Assembly: GCF_900110495.1 (NCBI RefSeq)
Contig: NZ_FODX01000001.1
Location: 1-64,000 of the forward strand
Direction of reading: 5' to 3'
Source of the DNA: Nitrosovibrio sp. Nv6
Lineage (GTDB): Bacteria > Pseudomonadota > Gammaproteobacteria > Burkholderiales > Nitrosomonadaceae
Length of the DNA stretch: 64,000 bases
Position 1 is the first letter of the stretch. Every line of letters starts with the position of its first letter. The notes below the pieces were generated by a model. It made no database searches, had not been told where the DNA came from, and worked only from the letters and a program-made list of their open reading frames with translations. Positions 49,447 to 57,874 of this stretch are shown piece after piece. The translations under genes and the position numbers were made by a program.

Positions 49447-51705
49447 ATGACCACTTCTTCGGATATTTTTAATGCCAGCATTTTAATCGTCGACGACAGG
49501 AAGGGTAATGTCGAACTGATCCGCGGCATGTTGTCCAGCGCTGGCTACGCTTCGGTCACCTCTACGGTGAATCCGCTTGAGGTTTGCGACCTTCATCGCG
49601 CCAACCGATACGATCTCATCCTGCTCGATTTGATGATGCCAAAAATGGATGGATTCGAGGTAATGGAAGGTATCAAGTTGATCGAATCGGAAATCGAACG
49701 GAAAACCGGGCAACCGCAAATTGAATCCAGCGGCTGTCTTCCGGTTCTGGTGATTACTGCCCAGCCAGAGCATAAAGAGCGTGCGTTGCAGGCCGGAGCT
49801 AAAGGCTTCATAACCAAGCCCTTTGATCGGCTCGAGGTATTAACGCATATCAGCGACGTTTTGGAGATCCGGTTGCTGCAGAAAGAGTTGCAGCAATTTG
49901 TTGCAGGTCTTGAAACCAAGCTCAGCGAACGGATTGCTCCTTTGCGCGAAACGGAAGAGCTGTTCGATCAGCTTGCCGGTAATCTTCCTCAGGTCTTCTG
50001 GGTTTGGGATATCCATGAGGACACGTTTCGCTATATTAATGCCGCATGGGAAAAGATGACTGGCCTGCGTGTCGCGCGTGGCGACAAACTGGAAAAATTG
50101 TTTGAGGCAGTTCACCCTGAAGATGTGCAGCGTGTTATTCGTGAAACAGGTGAGTTATCGCACGCAGGCGTGGACCATGATTACCGATTGCTGCTTTCGG
50201 ATAATACGGTACGCTGGGTGCGTACGCGTACCTTTCCGATAAAGGATTCGAGGGGGGTGCATCGCGTTGTAGGGATTATGGATGACATCACGCATAGCAA
50301 AGAAGCTGATCAACGGCTACTGCAACTTGCGCATTATGATGCGCTTACCAACCTTCCCAACCGTAATCTGTTTGACGAGTCGCTCCGGAAGCTTATCAAG
50401 CAAGCAGAAATGAATAACCGGATCATTTCGGTATTATTTCTTGATATCGATAACTTCAAGAATATAAATGACACTCTGGGACATGCGATCGGGGATGAGC
50501 TGCTCCGTCAGTTCAGCCTTCGTTTACTGGAATGTTTACGTGTCACCGACATGGTCGCCCGGGTGGGCGGCGACGAGTTCGGGTGCATTCTGGTAACCCC
50601 TGACAGTTCAGGGAACGCGGGAGTCGTTGCAAGTAAAATCAGAGAAGCATTACGCCGGCCTTTCAGTTTGCAGGGTCATGAAATCATCGTAACCGCGAGT
50701 ATTGGAATCAGTGTTTATCCGACAGATTCCCTTGACGCGGATACGCTTGCCAAAAATAGCGACACAGCCATGTATCGGTCAAAAGAAGCGGGCAGGGATA
50801 CCTACCGCTTTTTTACGGCCGAAATGAACGCGCGAGCGATCGAAAAGCTTAATCAGGAAAATGCCTTGCGGCATGCACTCGATCGAAATGAGTTTGTTTT
50901 ACATTATCAGCCGAAGGTGGATCTCTCGACCGGCAGGATTACCGGCGTCGAGGCACTGATAAGATGGGAGCGGCCAGGACACGGATCCATCGCTCCCCTG
51001 GAATTCATATCGGTCCTCGAACAAACCGGATTGATCAATCGGGTGGGGGCCTGGGTTATCGAGAGTGCGTGTAAACAGATCGCCGAATGGCGGCTTTTGG
51101 GGGTTGGAGAAATTCCCGTGTCCGTCAACGTATCCGGCAGGCAGTTTTCACAAGGTACACTAAGCGAGGACGTTATTCGCGCCACCCGGCAGAACGATGT
51201 GCATCCGGAATTGCTCGAATTTGAATTGCAGACCGAAAGGGCGCTTAGAGAGAACAGCATCGATTCTGATTTGCTGGAACTGGAGCTGACTGAAAGTTCT
51301 TTGATGACGCATGCAAAAAAAACGACAGGTGTTCTACAGAGGCTTAAGGTGCTGGGGATTCAAATTTCAATTGATGATTTTGGGACGGGCTACTCAAGCC
51401 TTGCCTACGTAAAGCGGTTTCCAATCGATGTGTTGAAAATCGACCGTTCTTTCATCGCGGAAATCACGACGAATCCCGCAGACGCTGCAATTACGACAGC
51501 GATCATCGAAATGGCGCATAGTCTTGATGTCAGGGTGGTTGCCGAAGGCGTGGAAACAGTGGAACAACTCGATTTCCTACGCGAACGAGGATGTGACGAA
51601 ATTCAGGGTTACTACTTTGCGCGCCCGCTTCCCGCGAATGAAATTTCCGAATTACTTTTGCATGGAAACAGGTTCCTCAAGCCAGCGCAATCTCTCATCC
51701 TGTAA
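49447..51705 (+). CDS. Response regulator with PAS, GGDEF and EAL domains (c-di-GMP turnover)
   Basis: 752 residues, cytoplasmic. Domains in order: receiver (1-140) with phospho-acceptor Asp61 in LILLDLMMP and Lys124 in FITKPFD; a PAS domain (about 175-285); GGDEF (290-455) with intact GGDEF at 374-378 and an RVTD inhibitory site at 365-368; EAL (470-750) with E502 (GVEALIRW), N561, ELTES at 613-617, DDFGTGYSS and LKIDRS. Both catalytic halves keep key residues. Residues 581-600 repeat 601-620 in degenerate form ([14 protein letters not shown] against [14 protein letters not shown]), an insertion in the EAL domain not expected in the family. No histidine kinase is adjacent. Confidence 0.93.
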   Translation: MTTSSDIFNASILIVDDRKGNVELIRGMLSSAGYASVTSTVNPLEVCDLHRANRYDLILLDLMMPKMDGFEVMEGIKLIESEIERKTGQPQIESSGCLPVLVITAQPEHKERALQAGAKGFITKPFDRLEVLTHISDVLEIRLLQKELQQFVAGLETKLSERIAPLRETEELFDQLAGNLPQVFWVWDIHEDTFRYINAAWEKMTGLRVARGDKLEKLFEAVHPEDVQRVIRETGELSHAGVDHDYRLLLSDNTVRWVRTRTFPIKDSRGVHRVVGIMDDITHSKEADQRLLQLAHYDALTNLPNRNLFDESLRKLIKQAEMNNRIISVLFLDIDNFKNINDTLGHAIGDELLRQFSLRLLECLRVTDMVARVGGDEFGCILVTPDSSGNAGVVASKIREALRRPFSLQGHEIIVTASIGISVYPTDSLDADTLAKNSDTAMYRSKEAGRDTYRFFTAEMNARAIEKLNQENALRHALDRNEFVLHYQPKVDLSTGRITGVEALIRWERPGHGSIAPLEFISVLEQTGLINRVGAWVIESACKQIAEWRLLGVGEIPVSVNVSGRQFSQGTLSEDVIRATRQNDVHPELLEFELQTERALRENSIDSDLLELELTESSLMTHAKKTTGVLQRLKVLGIQISIDDFGTGYSSLAYVKRFPIDVLKIDRSFIAEITTNPADAAITTAIIEMAHSLDVRVVAEGVETVEQLDFLRERGCDEIQGYYFARPLPANEISELLLHGNRFLKPAQSLIL

Positions 51706-51933
51706 TGGATGCCAGACTATTTGACTGATAAGATGACCTGGTATAAGCCAGGTTGCCCGGCTGCCTGGTTAATATCTTGTCATATGATCGAGTAAGGTAG
51801 AGCAGGCGGGACACGCAGTATTCAAAAAAGCATGGGTTCAGGAAGAGAGCAATGCGCTGTTGAGCCAGAATCGGATAGAATATGCCTTCATCCGCTCCAG
51901 AGCGCCTCTCAAAAATTCTCTTTTTCACCAAGC

Positions 51934-52701
51934 ATGCGCTTTGCCTGTTTAGGTAGCGGTTCACAGGGTAACGGTCTTGTCGTCGAGGTGGCGGATACCC
52001 GATTACTACTGGATTGTGGATTTACGCTCAAGGAAACCATTACTCGTCTCTCCCGGCTCGGCCTCGAGCCCGGCATGATCGACGCAATCGTGGTGACTCA
52101 CGAGCATAGCGATCATATCTGCGGGGTAGCGCGGTTCGCGCGCAAATTCGGTACTCCGGTATGGTTGACCCACGGCACGTTGCGCAGCGTGGAGAAGAAG
52201 TTTGACCTGTTACCCGTGCTTAACATTATAAGTGGCTACCAGCGATTCTCCATTGGAGATATCGAGATCGAGCCTTATCCGGTTCCACATGATGCCCAGG
52301 AACCGGCACAATTTGTATTCGGTGATGGCGCGTTGCGGCTGGGCGTATTGACCGATACCGGTTGTTCGACACCCCACATCGAATCGATCCTGAGTCACTG
52401 CCACGCACTTGTGCTGGAATGCAATCATGATGCGCAGATGCTCGCGAACAGCAATTATCCCCACAGCCTCAAACAACGTGTTGGAGGGCGTTTTGGTCAC
52501 CTTGAGAACTCTGCCTCAGCGAATCTTCTCGCAAGTCTCGATTGCAGCCGTCTTCAGCACGTAATTGCCGCTCATCTGAGCCAGAAAAACAATACTCCGC
52601 TGCTTGCTCAGACTATGTTGAGCCGTGCGTTAAACTGTGAAATAGACTGGATCGGTGTTGCCGACCAGAGTGATGGTTTCGGCTGGCGTCAGTTGATCTG
52701 A
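51934..52701 (+). CDS. Metallo-beta-lactamase-fold hydrolase (YycJ/WalJ-like)
   Basis: 255 residues from the ATG at 51934; the frame is open further upstream but lacks similarity. Motifs: MRFACLGSGSQGN at the start, the metal-binding VVTHEHSDHICG (HxHxDH) near 50-60, LTDTGC, LECNHDAQML, and the late AAHLSQKNNTP. This combination identifies the WalJ/YycJ branch of the MBL superfamily, putative nucleases acting on DNA 5' ends. No other gene of a wal system is present. Confidence 0.9.
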   Translation: MRFACLGSGSQGNGLVVEVADTRLLLDCGFTLKETITRLSRLGLEPGMIDAIVVTHEHSDHICGVARFARKFGTPVWLTHGTLRSVEKKFDLLPVLNIISGYQRFSIGDIEIEPYPVPHDAQEPAQFVFGDGALRLGVLTDTGCSTPHIESILSHCHALVLECNHDAQMLANSNYPHSLKQRVGGRFGHLENSASANLLASLDCSRLQHVIAAHLSQKNNTPLLAQTMLSRALNCEIDWIGVADQSDGFGWRQLI

Positions 52702-52713
52702 TTCACACTGCAC

Positions 52714-52744
52714 AAAAAAGCCGCCCTGAGGGGCGGCTTTTATT
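52714..52744. terminator. Bidirectional intrinsic terminator
   Basis: AAAAGCCGCCC-TGAG-GGGCGGCTTTT forms a 7-bp GC stem with A-run and T-run flanks. It lies 13 bases after the MBL-fold gene and also ends transcription arriving from the lipoprotein gene on the minus strand. Confidence 0.9.
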
Positions 52745-52829
52745 TTGGCATTCCCCGGATTATTTTCAGCCCTTTCCCGGCTGAAATCCATGGCTGTTAC
52801 TGAAATTCGGTTTGAGAACGTCCGTCTTG

Positions 52830-53012
52830 TTATTCTTTGGCCTCAGTGGGGTCGGTCTCACCTGATGGGGCAGCAGGCTTATCCGAGGCACCGGATGGCG
52901 AAGTAATTTTTGCGAAGTTCCCTTTTTCCTGCTCGGGAAGCGCCTGGTTCGGCTTACCACAGGCAGTCATCGTTATGGCAGCCAGGATAGCAGCGAGGAG
53001 CGTGCGTTTCAT
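52830..53012 (-). CDS. Small lipoprotein, array member 1
   Basis: 60 residues. The signal peptide MKRTLLAAILAAITMTAC ends in lipobox MTAC, so Cys18 is the likely lipidation site. The mature part is about 42 residues of Gly/Pro/Ser/Glu with the opening GKPNQALPEQEKG. The DRPKQALPEN of the next gene in the array is clearly related. It has no known domain. Fate (inner or outer membrane) is open: Gly at +2 does not favour retention in the inner membrane. Function unknown. Confidence 0.75.
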   Translation of the reverse strand: MKRTLLAAILAAITMTACGKPNQALPEQEKGNFAKITSPSGASDKPAAPSGETDPTEAKE

Positions 53013-53137
53013 TATCTATTACCTCTAAGTTATTTGTAACAAAGTTTTAATTATATAATGAAACGCCAACGTCGTTCAACTGCAAGCTTGAGAATGAGGT
53101 TGATGCCGAAGTCATTGCATTCCATTCTTTAAAGCAA

Positions 53138-53169
53138 TAAAAAAGCCATCCCTGAGGATGGCTTTTTTT
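53138..53169. terminator. Intrinsic terminator after lipoprotein 2
   Basis: AAAAAAGCCATCC-CTGA-GGATGGCTTTTTT is a perfect 7-bp stem with A and T runs on both sides. It lies 19 bases downstream of the second lipoprotein gene on the minus strand. Confidence 0.9.
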
Positions 53170-53188
53170 GCCACGTACTATTTTTTTA

Positions 53189-53500
53189 TTAATGACCTGC
53201 TGGGATGGCGCTTTGTCCCGGCGGAAGGGGATTGCCATTGCCATCAAGCGCGTGTCCAGGAAGAACAGCTTGCCCGGAATACTCATCTTCCTCTGCAGCC
53301 GGGGCGGCGGAAACCTTGTCGTCCGGAGCCTTAGTGGCCGGTGCTTCTGCACCAGCGGGACCACGTTCCTGATCCAGGGTTGTACCTTCTTCGGTTCTGG
53401 TTCCGTAAGTCGTCGAATTCTCGGGCAGTGCTTGTTTTGGTCTGTCGCATGCCGTGAGGGCAAGTGCCATCAAAGCGGCGGCAAGGAGTGAAAGTTTCAT
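53189..53500 (-). CDS. Small lipoprotein, array member 2
   Basis: 103 residues, the longest of the four. Signal peptide MKLSLLAAALMALALTAC with lipidation expected at Cys18 and Asp at +2, the classical inner-membrane retention residue. The mature part starts DRPKQALPENSTTYG, shares the (K)QALPE motif with member 1, and continues as a disordered Ala/Pro/Glu/Thr-rich chain ending in DGNGNPLPPGQSAIPAGH. No domain is recognised. A hairpin terminator follows. Confidence 0.8.
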   Translation of the reverse strand: MKLSLLAAALMALALTACDRPKQALPENSTTYGTRTEEGTTLDQERGPAGAEAPATKAPDDKVSAAPAAEEDEYSGQAVLPGHALDGNGNPLPPGQSAIPAGH

Positions 53501-53642
53501 TATAGGGGCGTCCTTAAATAAAATGGAAATAGGTTGTGACGGGTCATATTATATAGCAAAAATAACCCAGACCAATTGAAATTTGCGAAACTTGTCGTTG
53601 AGTTCGATAATCTGCCGGGTTTAATCGGCCAATAAAAAAGAG

Positions 53643-53681
53643 CAAAAAAACCCGGCTATCGCTGTCAATTACGTACCGGGT
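53643..53681 (-). terminator. Possible terminator overlapping the end of lipoprotein 3
   Basis: On the minus strand ACCCGG (53681-53676) can pair with CCGGGT (53655-53650) across a loop of about 20 bases, followed by a run of seven T. The first arm overlaps the last codons and stop of the third lipoprotein. The stem is short and the loop is long, so it is weaker than the other terminators here. Confidence 0.4.
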
Positions 53682-53881
53682 GCTTCTTTCTTGGCTTCAG
53701 TACCGCCCGCATCTTGAGTACCCCCCGCCTCATCGCCGGGTTTATCAAGATCGTCAAAATTTGGTGCCGATTCACGTTCAACCGAGGCAGAGGGAGGCGG
53801 CTTGTCCATAGGATGTTTTTTGTATTCACAAGCGGTCAGCGTCAATGCCGCCACGGCAACAGCAAGGAGAGAGTATTTCAT
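53669..53881 (-). CDS. Small lipoprotein, array member 3
   Basis: 70 residues from the ATG at 53881; the frame extends upstream without a credible start. Signal peptide MKYSLLAVAVAALTLTAC, Cys18 lipidation, Glu at +2. The mature part (EYKKHPMDKPPPSASVERES and on) is acidic and Gly-rich, ending in GGTEAKKEAPGT. TEAKK also occurs in member 4. No known domain; function unknown. Confidence 0.75.
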   Translation of the reverse strand: MKYSLLAVAVAALTLTACEYKKHPMDKPPPSASVERESAPNFDDLDKPGDEAGGTQDAGGTEAKKEAPGT

Positions 53882-53984
53882 TTTTAACCATCCTATCGTT
53901 TCAGAGAAGTTCCATAGTGTAACAAAAGCGTTTGTGTCATTCAAATCGAGGATGCGTGGAACGCTTCCTCAGGAAAGATCCGAA

Positions 53985-54016
53985 AAAAAAAGCCGCCCCG
54001 AAGGACGGCGTTTTTT
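53985..54016 (-). terminator. Intrinsic terminator after lipoprotein 4
   Basis: On the minus strand the hairpin CGCCGTCC-TTC-GGGGCGGC (one mismatch) is followed by a run of eight or more T. It lies 19 bases downstream of the fourth lipoprotein gene. Confidence 0.85.
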
Positions 54017-54034
54017 AAAGCGTGCTTGTTGACA

Positions 54035-54268
54035 TTAGTACTTGGGTTCTTCTTTCGGCGGTTCATTTTTCTTTGCCTCCGTCCCAGCAGCTTCAGATTC
54101 TTTCTGCGCCGCTTCAATATCTGCATCACTAAGCTGTCCTTCACGTTTTTCCCAGAGGCTGGGAGGGTATTGCCCCGGTTTCCCTTCACCCGGTTTTTTC
54201 TCTCTCATTTGGTCACACGCGGTTAATGATAGTGTTATCAGGGCGGCAGCGAGGAGCGAGTACTTCAT
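54035..54268 (-). CDS. Small lipoprotein, array member 4
   Basis: 77 residues. Signal peptide MKYSLLAAALITLSLTAC, again with Cys18 and Asp at +2. The mature part has a short basic region (QMREKKPGEGKPGQYPPSLW), then a predicted helix LSDADIEAAQKESEAAGTEA and a Lys/Pro/Glu tail. Its first nine residues match member 3 almost exactly. It is the first in transcription order of the minus-strand array. Confidence 0.78.
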   Translation of the reverse strand: MKYSLLAAALITLSLTACDQMREKKPGEGKPGQYPPSLWEKREGQLSDADIEAAQKESEAAGTEAKKNEPPKEEPKY

Positions 54269-54621
54269 TGTTTTAATCTCCTTTATAGATTTATAACGAA
54301 CAACAAGTAATTATCAAACGTTTCGGCCATTCAAATTTTGAGAGACCACTTATTCTATATAGCCACTATCTTAATAGCAGAATTAATAAATGTTGTCTAG
54401 TCGTTGTATCCTGCAGGCAAAATTAATAACAGTAATTCTTCTGAAACCCGCCGCTGTCAACTCATTCAGAACCGCGGCTGAACATTTCTTTGCTACGGAT
54501 CGTGTCTCCGGTGATAGGCCTCTCACGAAAATTTAAAGCCGCGGCAAAAACCATCCTGACGCCTCATCCTGTAACTGAGAAAGATCAAACTGACGAAATC
54601 CGCTGTCAGTCGCCGATATAC
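54269..54621. other. Spacer between the lipoprotein array and roxA
   Basis: About 350 A/T-rich bases. It likely contains the promoter of lipoprotein 4. A 76-codon plus-strand frame (54490-54720) runs antisense into roxA and has no supporting features. I see no repeat or RNA gene. Confidence 0.4.
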
Positions 54622-55737
54622 TCATATTTCGACATAGCCATAGAGATACCACTGATAAAGCAATGTAAGAGACTCGTCATCGAGATCTTCTGCAACTGGC
54701 AATGCAAGGGAATCGGCTAACTTTCCCAACAATCGGCGTGCCTGGATCCCAACTGTATATGCGTCGCCGTTCAGAAAAATATTTTTTCCGCTGAATAGCA
54801 TCCGGCTTTTCAGATCCAGCTGCAGTTTTCCGTCTCTAATTCGATGTGCGAACGCTTGTTGCGTCATGGGTTGTGATGGTGGTGTGAAAAAAACATGAGA
54901 TTTAGGCTCAGTGAGATAGATTCCCAGAAAACGTTCTATATCCACAAGGTTCCATTTGATTTTATCGAGCGCGGCGCCGGCCTGGCGCAACATGTCACGA
55001 CTAATGCGACCAGGGTGGGATTGAAAGCTGATATCAGGGTCGTGATAGATGCCTTCGATCATGCTATTGTCTTGCAAATAAATGAGAAACTGAGTAGCGA
55101 GTTCCTGATATGCGGGAGCCCGAAAGCCGATGGAATAGGTCATGCAGCGATCTGCCGCCACACCGTTGTGTGCGTAGCCCGGCGGTAGATACAGCATATC
55201 GCCCGGTTCCAGCATCCATTCCTGCTCCGGCCTGAAATCACACAAGATCTTTAACGGCCCATCCTTGACCAGGGTCTTATCCTGCTGGGCCGATATTTGC
55301 CAATACCTGCGCCCCATACCCTGCAGTAAAAACACATCGTATGAATCAAAATGTGGCCCCACCCCTCCTTCTTCGGGTGCATAGCTCACCATCAGATCAT
55401 CGAGCCGGGCATGCGGGATAAAATTGAATTTCAGCAGCAATTCACGGGCTTCGGGCAGAAAGTGATTGACATCCTGTACCAGCAGTGTCCAGTTTTTCTT
55501 TGGCAGACGCGAAAAAATGCGAGATGTGAAAGGACCATGTCTGACCTCCCATTTTCCATTCTTTTGCATAACCAGCCGCGATTGCGCATCGTCGCGGCAG
55601 GCGAGACTGATAAGGTCCGCGGGAGTCAGAAGCCCCTGAAACCCCGGTAGGGCCCCACGTACGAGCAAGGGCTTTTTCTGCCAGTAATCTCGGAGAAAAT
55701 TCCTGGGGGAAATATTCCCCAGCAGCTTGGTTTTCAT
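54622..55737 (-). CDS. roxA: Ribosomal protein L16 arginine hydroxylase (RoxA/YcfD, JmjC cupin)
   Basis: A 2-oxoglutarate/Fe(II) oxygenase that hydroxylates an arginine of ribosomal protein L16. 371 residues, normal length. The JmjC fold shows the metal triad His129 and Asp131 (GVGPHFDSYDVFLLQ) and His190 (LPPGYAHNGVA). RRYWQISAQ and the start NFLRDYWQKKPLLVRGAL (as two parts) are typical of the family. It lies about 150 bases downstream of mutL on the same strand. Confidence 0.93.
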   Translation of the reverse strand: MKTKLLGNISPRNFLRDYWQKKPLLVRGALPGFQGLLTPADLISLACRDDAQSRLVMQKNGKWEVRHGPFTSRIFSRLPKKNWTLLVQDVNHFLPEARELLLKFNFIPHARLDDLMVSYAPEEGGVGPHFDSYDVFLLQGMGRRYWQISAQQDKTLVKDGPLKILCDFRPEQEWMLEPGDMLYLPPGYAHNGVAADRCMTYSIGFRAPAYQELATQFLIYLQDNSMIEGIYHDPDISFQSHPGRISRDMLRQAGAALDKIKWNLVDIERFLGIYLTEPKSHVFFTPPSQPMTQQAFAHRIRDGKLQLDLKSRMLFSGKNIFLNGDAYTVGIQARRLLGKLADSLALPVAEDLDDESLTLLYQWYLYGYVEI

Positions 55738-55811
55738 TACCAGATTCCAGGCGCTGCAAGCGCTTCCGTTAAAACCGGCCTTGCGTGCCGATCAATATGT
55801 CGACGGGTAAA

Positions 55812-55877
55812 GCTCAAGCGCAAGCTCAGGCGGAAGCTCAAGCTCAAGATCAGGCTCAAGATCAGGCTCAAGATCAG
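55812..55877. repeat. Hexamer tandem repeat downstream of mutL
   Basis: Eleven consecutive 6-base units of the type GCTCAA/GATCAG fill 66 bases, including a clean 12-base unit GCTCAAGATCAG repeated three times at the right end. The array begins 9 bases after the mutL stop on the minus strand. In the plus direction it reads as Ala-Gln/Asp-Gln repeats, but that frame is not a believable gene. Confidence 0.85.
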
Positions 55878-55886
55878 GGCGTCAGC

Positions 55887-57734
55887 TTATCTGCCCCGCA
55901 TGAACATCTTGTCAAGATCCGCAAGGCTGATTTCGAACCATGTTGGTCTGCCGTGATTGCACTGACCAGCGCGTTCAGTTATCTCCATTTCGCGTAGGAG
56001 CGCATTCATTTCCGGAACCGTGAGCGTGCGGTTGGCGCGAACAGCACCATGGCAGGCCATGGTCGAAAGAAGCTCGTTGCGTCTGCTGGTCAATACCCGG
56101 CTGGCGCCATACTCACGGATCTCGCTCAATACATCGCGCGCCAGTTTTACCACATCCGCATCTTTGAGCGTAGCTGGCACTGAGCGCACACCCAACATCG
56201 TTGGAGAGAGCGCGGAGATCTCGAACCCGAGTTCGTTTAGCAAGCCGTCGTTTTCTTCCGCTGTAGCAATATCCAGGCTGTCCGCCTGAAAAATAGCCGG
56301 GATCAGCAAGGGCTGCATGGAGAGCGTATGGTTATCCAGCGCGGATTTGAGCTTTTCATACAGTATCCGCTCATGCGCCGCGTGCATATCCACGATAAGC
56401 AGGCCCCGTTCATTCTGCGCCAGAATATATACGCCGAGGAGCTGCCCCAAGGCGAAACCCAATGGCGGAATATCCTGTTTTTCGGTCCCTGTTGCTGTTA
56501 TTGATATATCCGATGATTTTGGGGTGGGGCTATCCGGACAAAAGAGTGTCGAATAAAACGCCTGGGATTGGGCCACCCCTGCAGGGGAAGGGGAAGGGGA
56601 AGGGGACGGAGGCGGAACAAGCGGCATGAAGGTTTGTCGCGAGTAGACAGAAAGCGCATCTGTGTTCTTTGACGACGCACCAGCCATGGTGGAGGAGTTG
56701 CTGGTTTCCTGCCGGCTCTCAGTCCCCATTGAAGCCGCTGACGCAGTTTGAGGCGATGCCAGCGCCTTGTGGACCGCATGAAAAATGAACTGATGCAGTG
56801 CACGCGAATCACGGAATCTCACCTCGGTTTTAGTGGGATGCACATTGACATCCACGCCCTCGGCATTCATTTCGAGAAACAGCACAAAAGCGGGATGGCG
56901 ACCCAGATGAAGTATGTCGCGATAGGCCTCGCGTAGTGCATGGGAAACCAGTTTGTCGCGCACGAAGCGGCCGTTGACAAAGAAATACTGTGCATCGCGA
57001 GAAGATCGCGAGTATGCGGGCAACGCCGCTGAGCCCCATAGCCGTAAATCCACCGCCTGCTCATCAACGAATACCGAGGTCTGTGCGAACTCATCGCCCA
57101 ATAAGGCCGCGATGCGCTGCCTTGCGTTTGCCGCACGTAAATGACTGCGCACGGTGCCGTTGTGCTGCAGCGTGAAAGCGATATCGGCGCGTGACAACGC
57201 AATGCGCTTGAATGTTTCTTCGCAATGGGAAAATTCAGTAGCTTCGGTTTTCAGAAATTTACGCCGCGCGGGCGTGTTGAAGTAGAGATTATGCATTTCC
57301 ACCGTGGTGCCATTGGCAAGTGCCGCGGGTTCCGGCCCTGATAGACGGCTCCCTTCCACTTCTATCCGCCAGGCATGCTTCCCCTCCGGAGTGCGGCTTG
57401 CCAGCGTCAGCCGCGAAACTGCCCCAATACTGGCCAGCGCCTCACCACGGAATCCCAGGCTTGCCACTTTTTGCAAATCTTCCAGCGCGCTGATTTTGCT
57501 CGTGGCATGGCGGGCAAATGCAAGGGGCAGGTCATCTTTGGAAATTCCCGCTCCATTATCCGCTACACGTATTTGCTTGATTCCGCCCTGCAAAATTTGT
57601 ACCGCTATTTCGGTCGATCCCGCATCAACACTATTCTCCAGCATTTCCTTGAGGGCCGAGGCGGGACGCTCCACTACCTCGCCAGCGGCAATCTGGCTGA
57701 TGAGCAGATCGGGTAATAGTTTGATCGCGTTCAT
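55887..57734 (-). CDS. mutL: DNA mismatch repair protein MutL
   Basis: A GHKL ATPase that links MutS recognition to strand incision. 615 residues. N-terminal motifs: IAAGEVVERPASALKEMLEN (in two parts), ENSVDAGS, DNGAGI, and GFRGEALASIG. The C-terminal dimerisation domain ends in MACHGAVRAN and GRPTWFEISLADLDKMF, with no DQHA(x)2E(x)4E endonuclease motif seen (VDMHAAHERILYE is present instead). The linker (about 330-420) is Ser/Pro/Thr-rich; an SP repeat there is encoded by hexamers GGGGAA at 56584-56607. Confidence 0.96.
   Translation of the reverse strand: MNAIKLLPDLLISQIAAGEVVERPASALKEMLENSVDAGSTEIAVQILQGGIKQIRVADNGAGISKDDLPLAFARHATSKISALEDLQKVASLGFRGEALASIGAVSRLTLASRTPEGKHAWRIEVEGSRLSGPEPAALANGTTVEMHNLYFNTPARRKFLKTEATEFSHCEETFKRIALSRADIAFTLQHNGTVRSHLRAANARQRIAALLGDEFAQTSVFVDEQAVDLRLWGSAALPAYSRSSRDAQYFFVNGRFVRDKLVSHALREAYRDILHLGRHPAFVLFLEMNAEGVDVNVHPTKTEVRFRDSRALHQFIFHAVHKALASPQTASAASMGTESRQETSNSSTMAGASSKNTDALSVYSRQTFMPLVPPPSPSPSPSPAGVAQSQAFYSTLFCPDSPTPKSSDISITATGTEKQDIPPLGFALGQLLGVYILAQNERGLLIVDMHAAHERILYEKLKSALDNHTLSMQPLLIPAIFQADSLDIATAEENDGLLNELGFEISALSPTMLGVRSVPATLKDADVVKLARDVLSEIREYGASRVLTSRRNELLSTMACHGAVRANRTLTVPEMNALLREMEITERAGQCNHGRPTWFEISLADLDKMFMRGR
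56584..56607. repeat. In-frame hexamer repeat within mutL
   Basis: Three perfect GGGGAA units followed by GGGGAC encode consecutive Ser-Pro pairs (PPSPSPSPSPAG) in the flexible linker of MutL. Since the unit is six bases, gain or loss of copies would keep the frame. Confidence 0.8.
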
Positions 57735-57874
57735 GAGCGTTTTCGATAAAACATATCGCCATTATACCCCCGGGCTCCCGGATCAAGGACGGCTCCCTGG
57801 CCGCGGTTATCCAGATCGAAACGCCGCTTGATGGTAATTGGGCCGACTTGCCATATCACCCGCCAGCCTGGTTC

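Noticed and set aside
52830..54268. The small lipoproteins as entericidin-type toxin-antitoxin pairs
   Set aside because: Entericidins are shorter and have a conserved mature part; here only the signal peptide type is shared.
55785..55997. A 70-codon frame with Ala-Gln/Asp-Gln repeats
   Set aside because: It is a read-through of the hexamer array and then of antisense mutL; no ribosome binding site.
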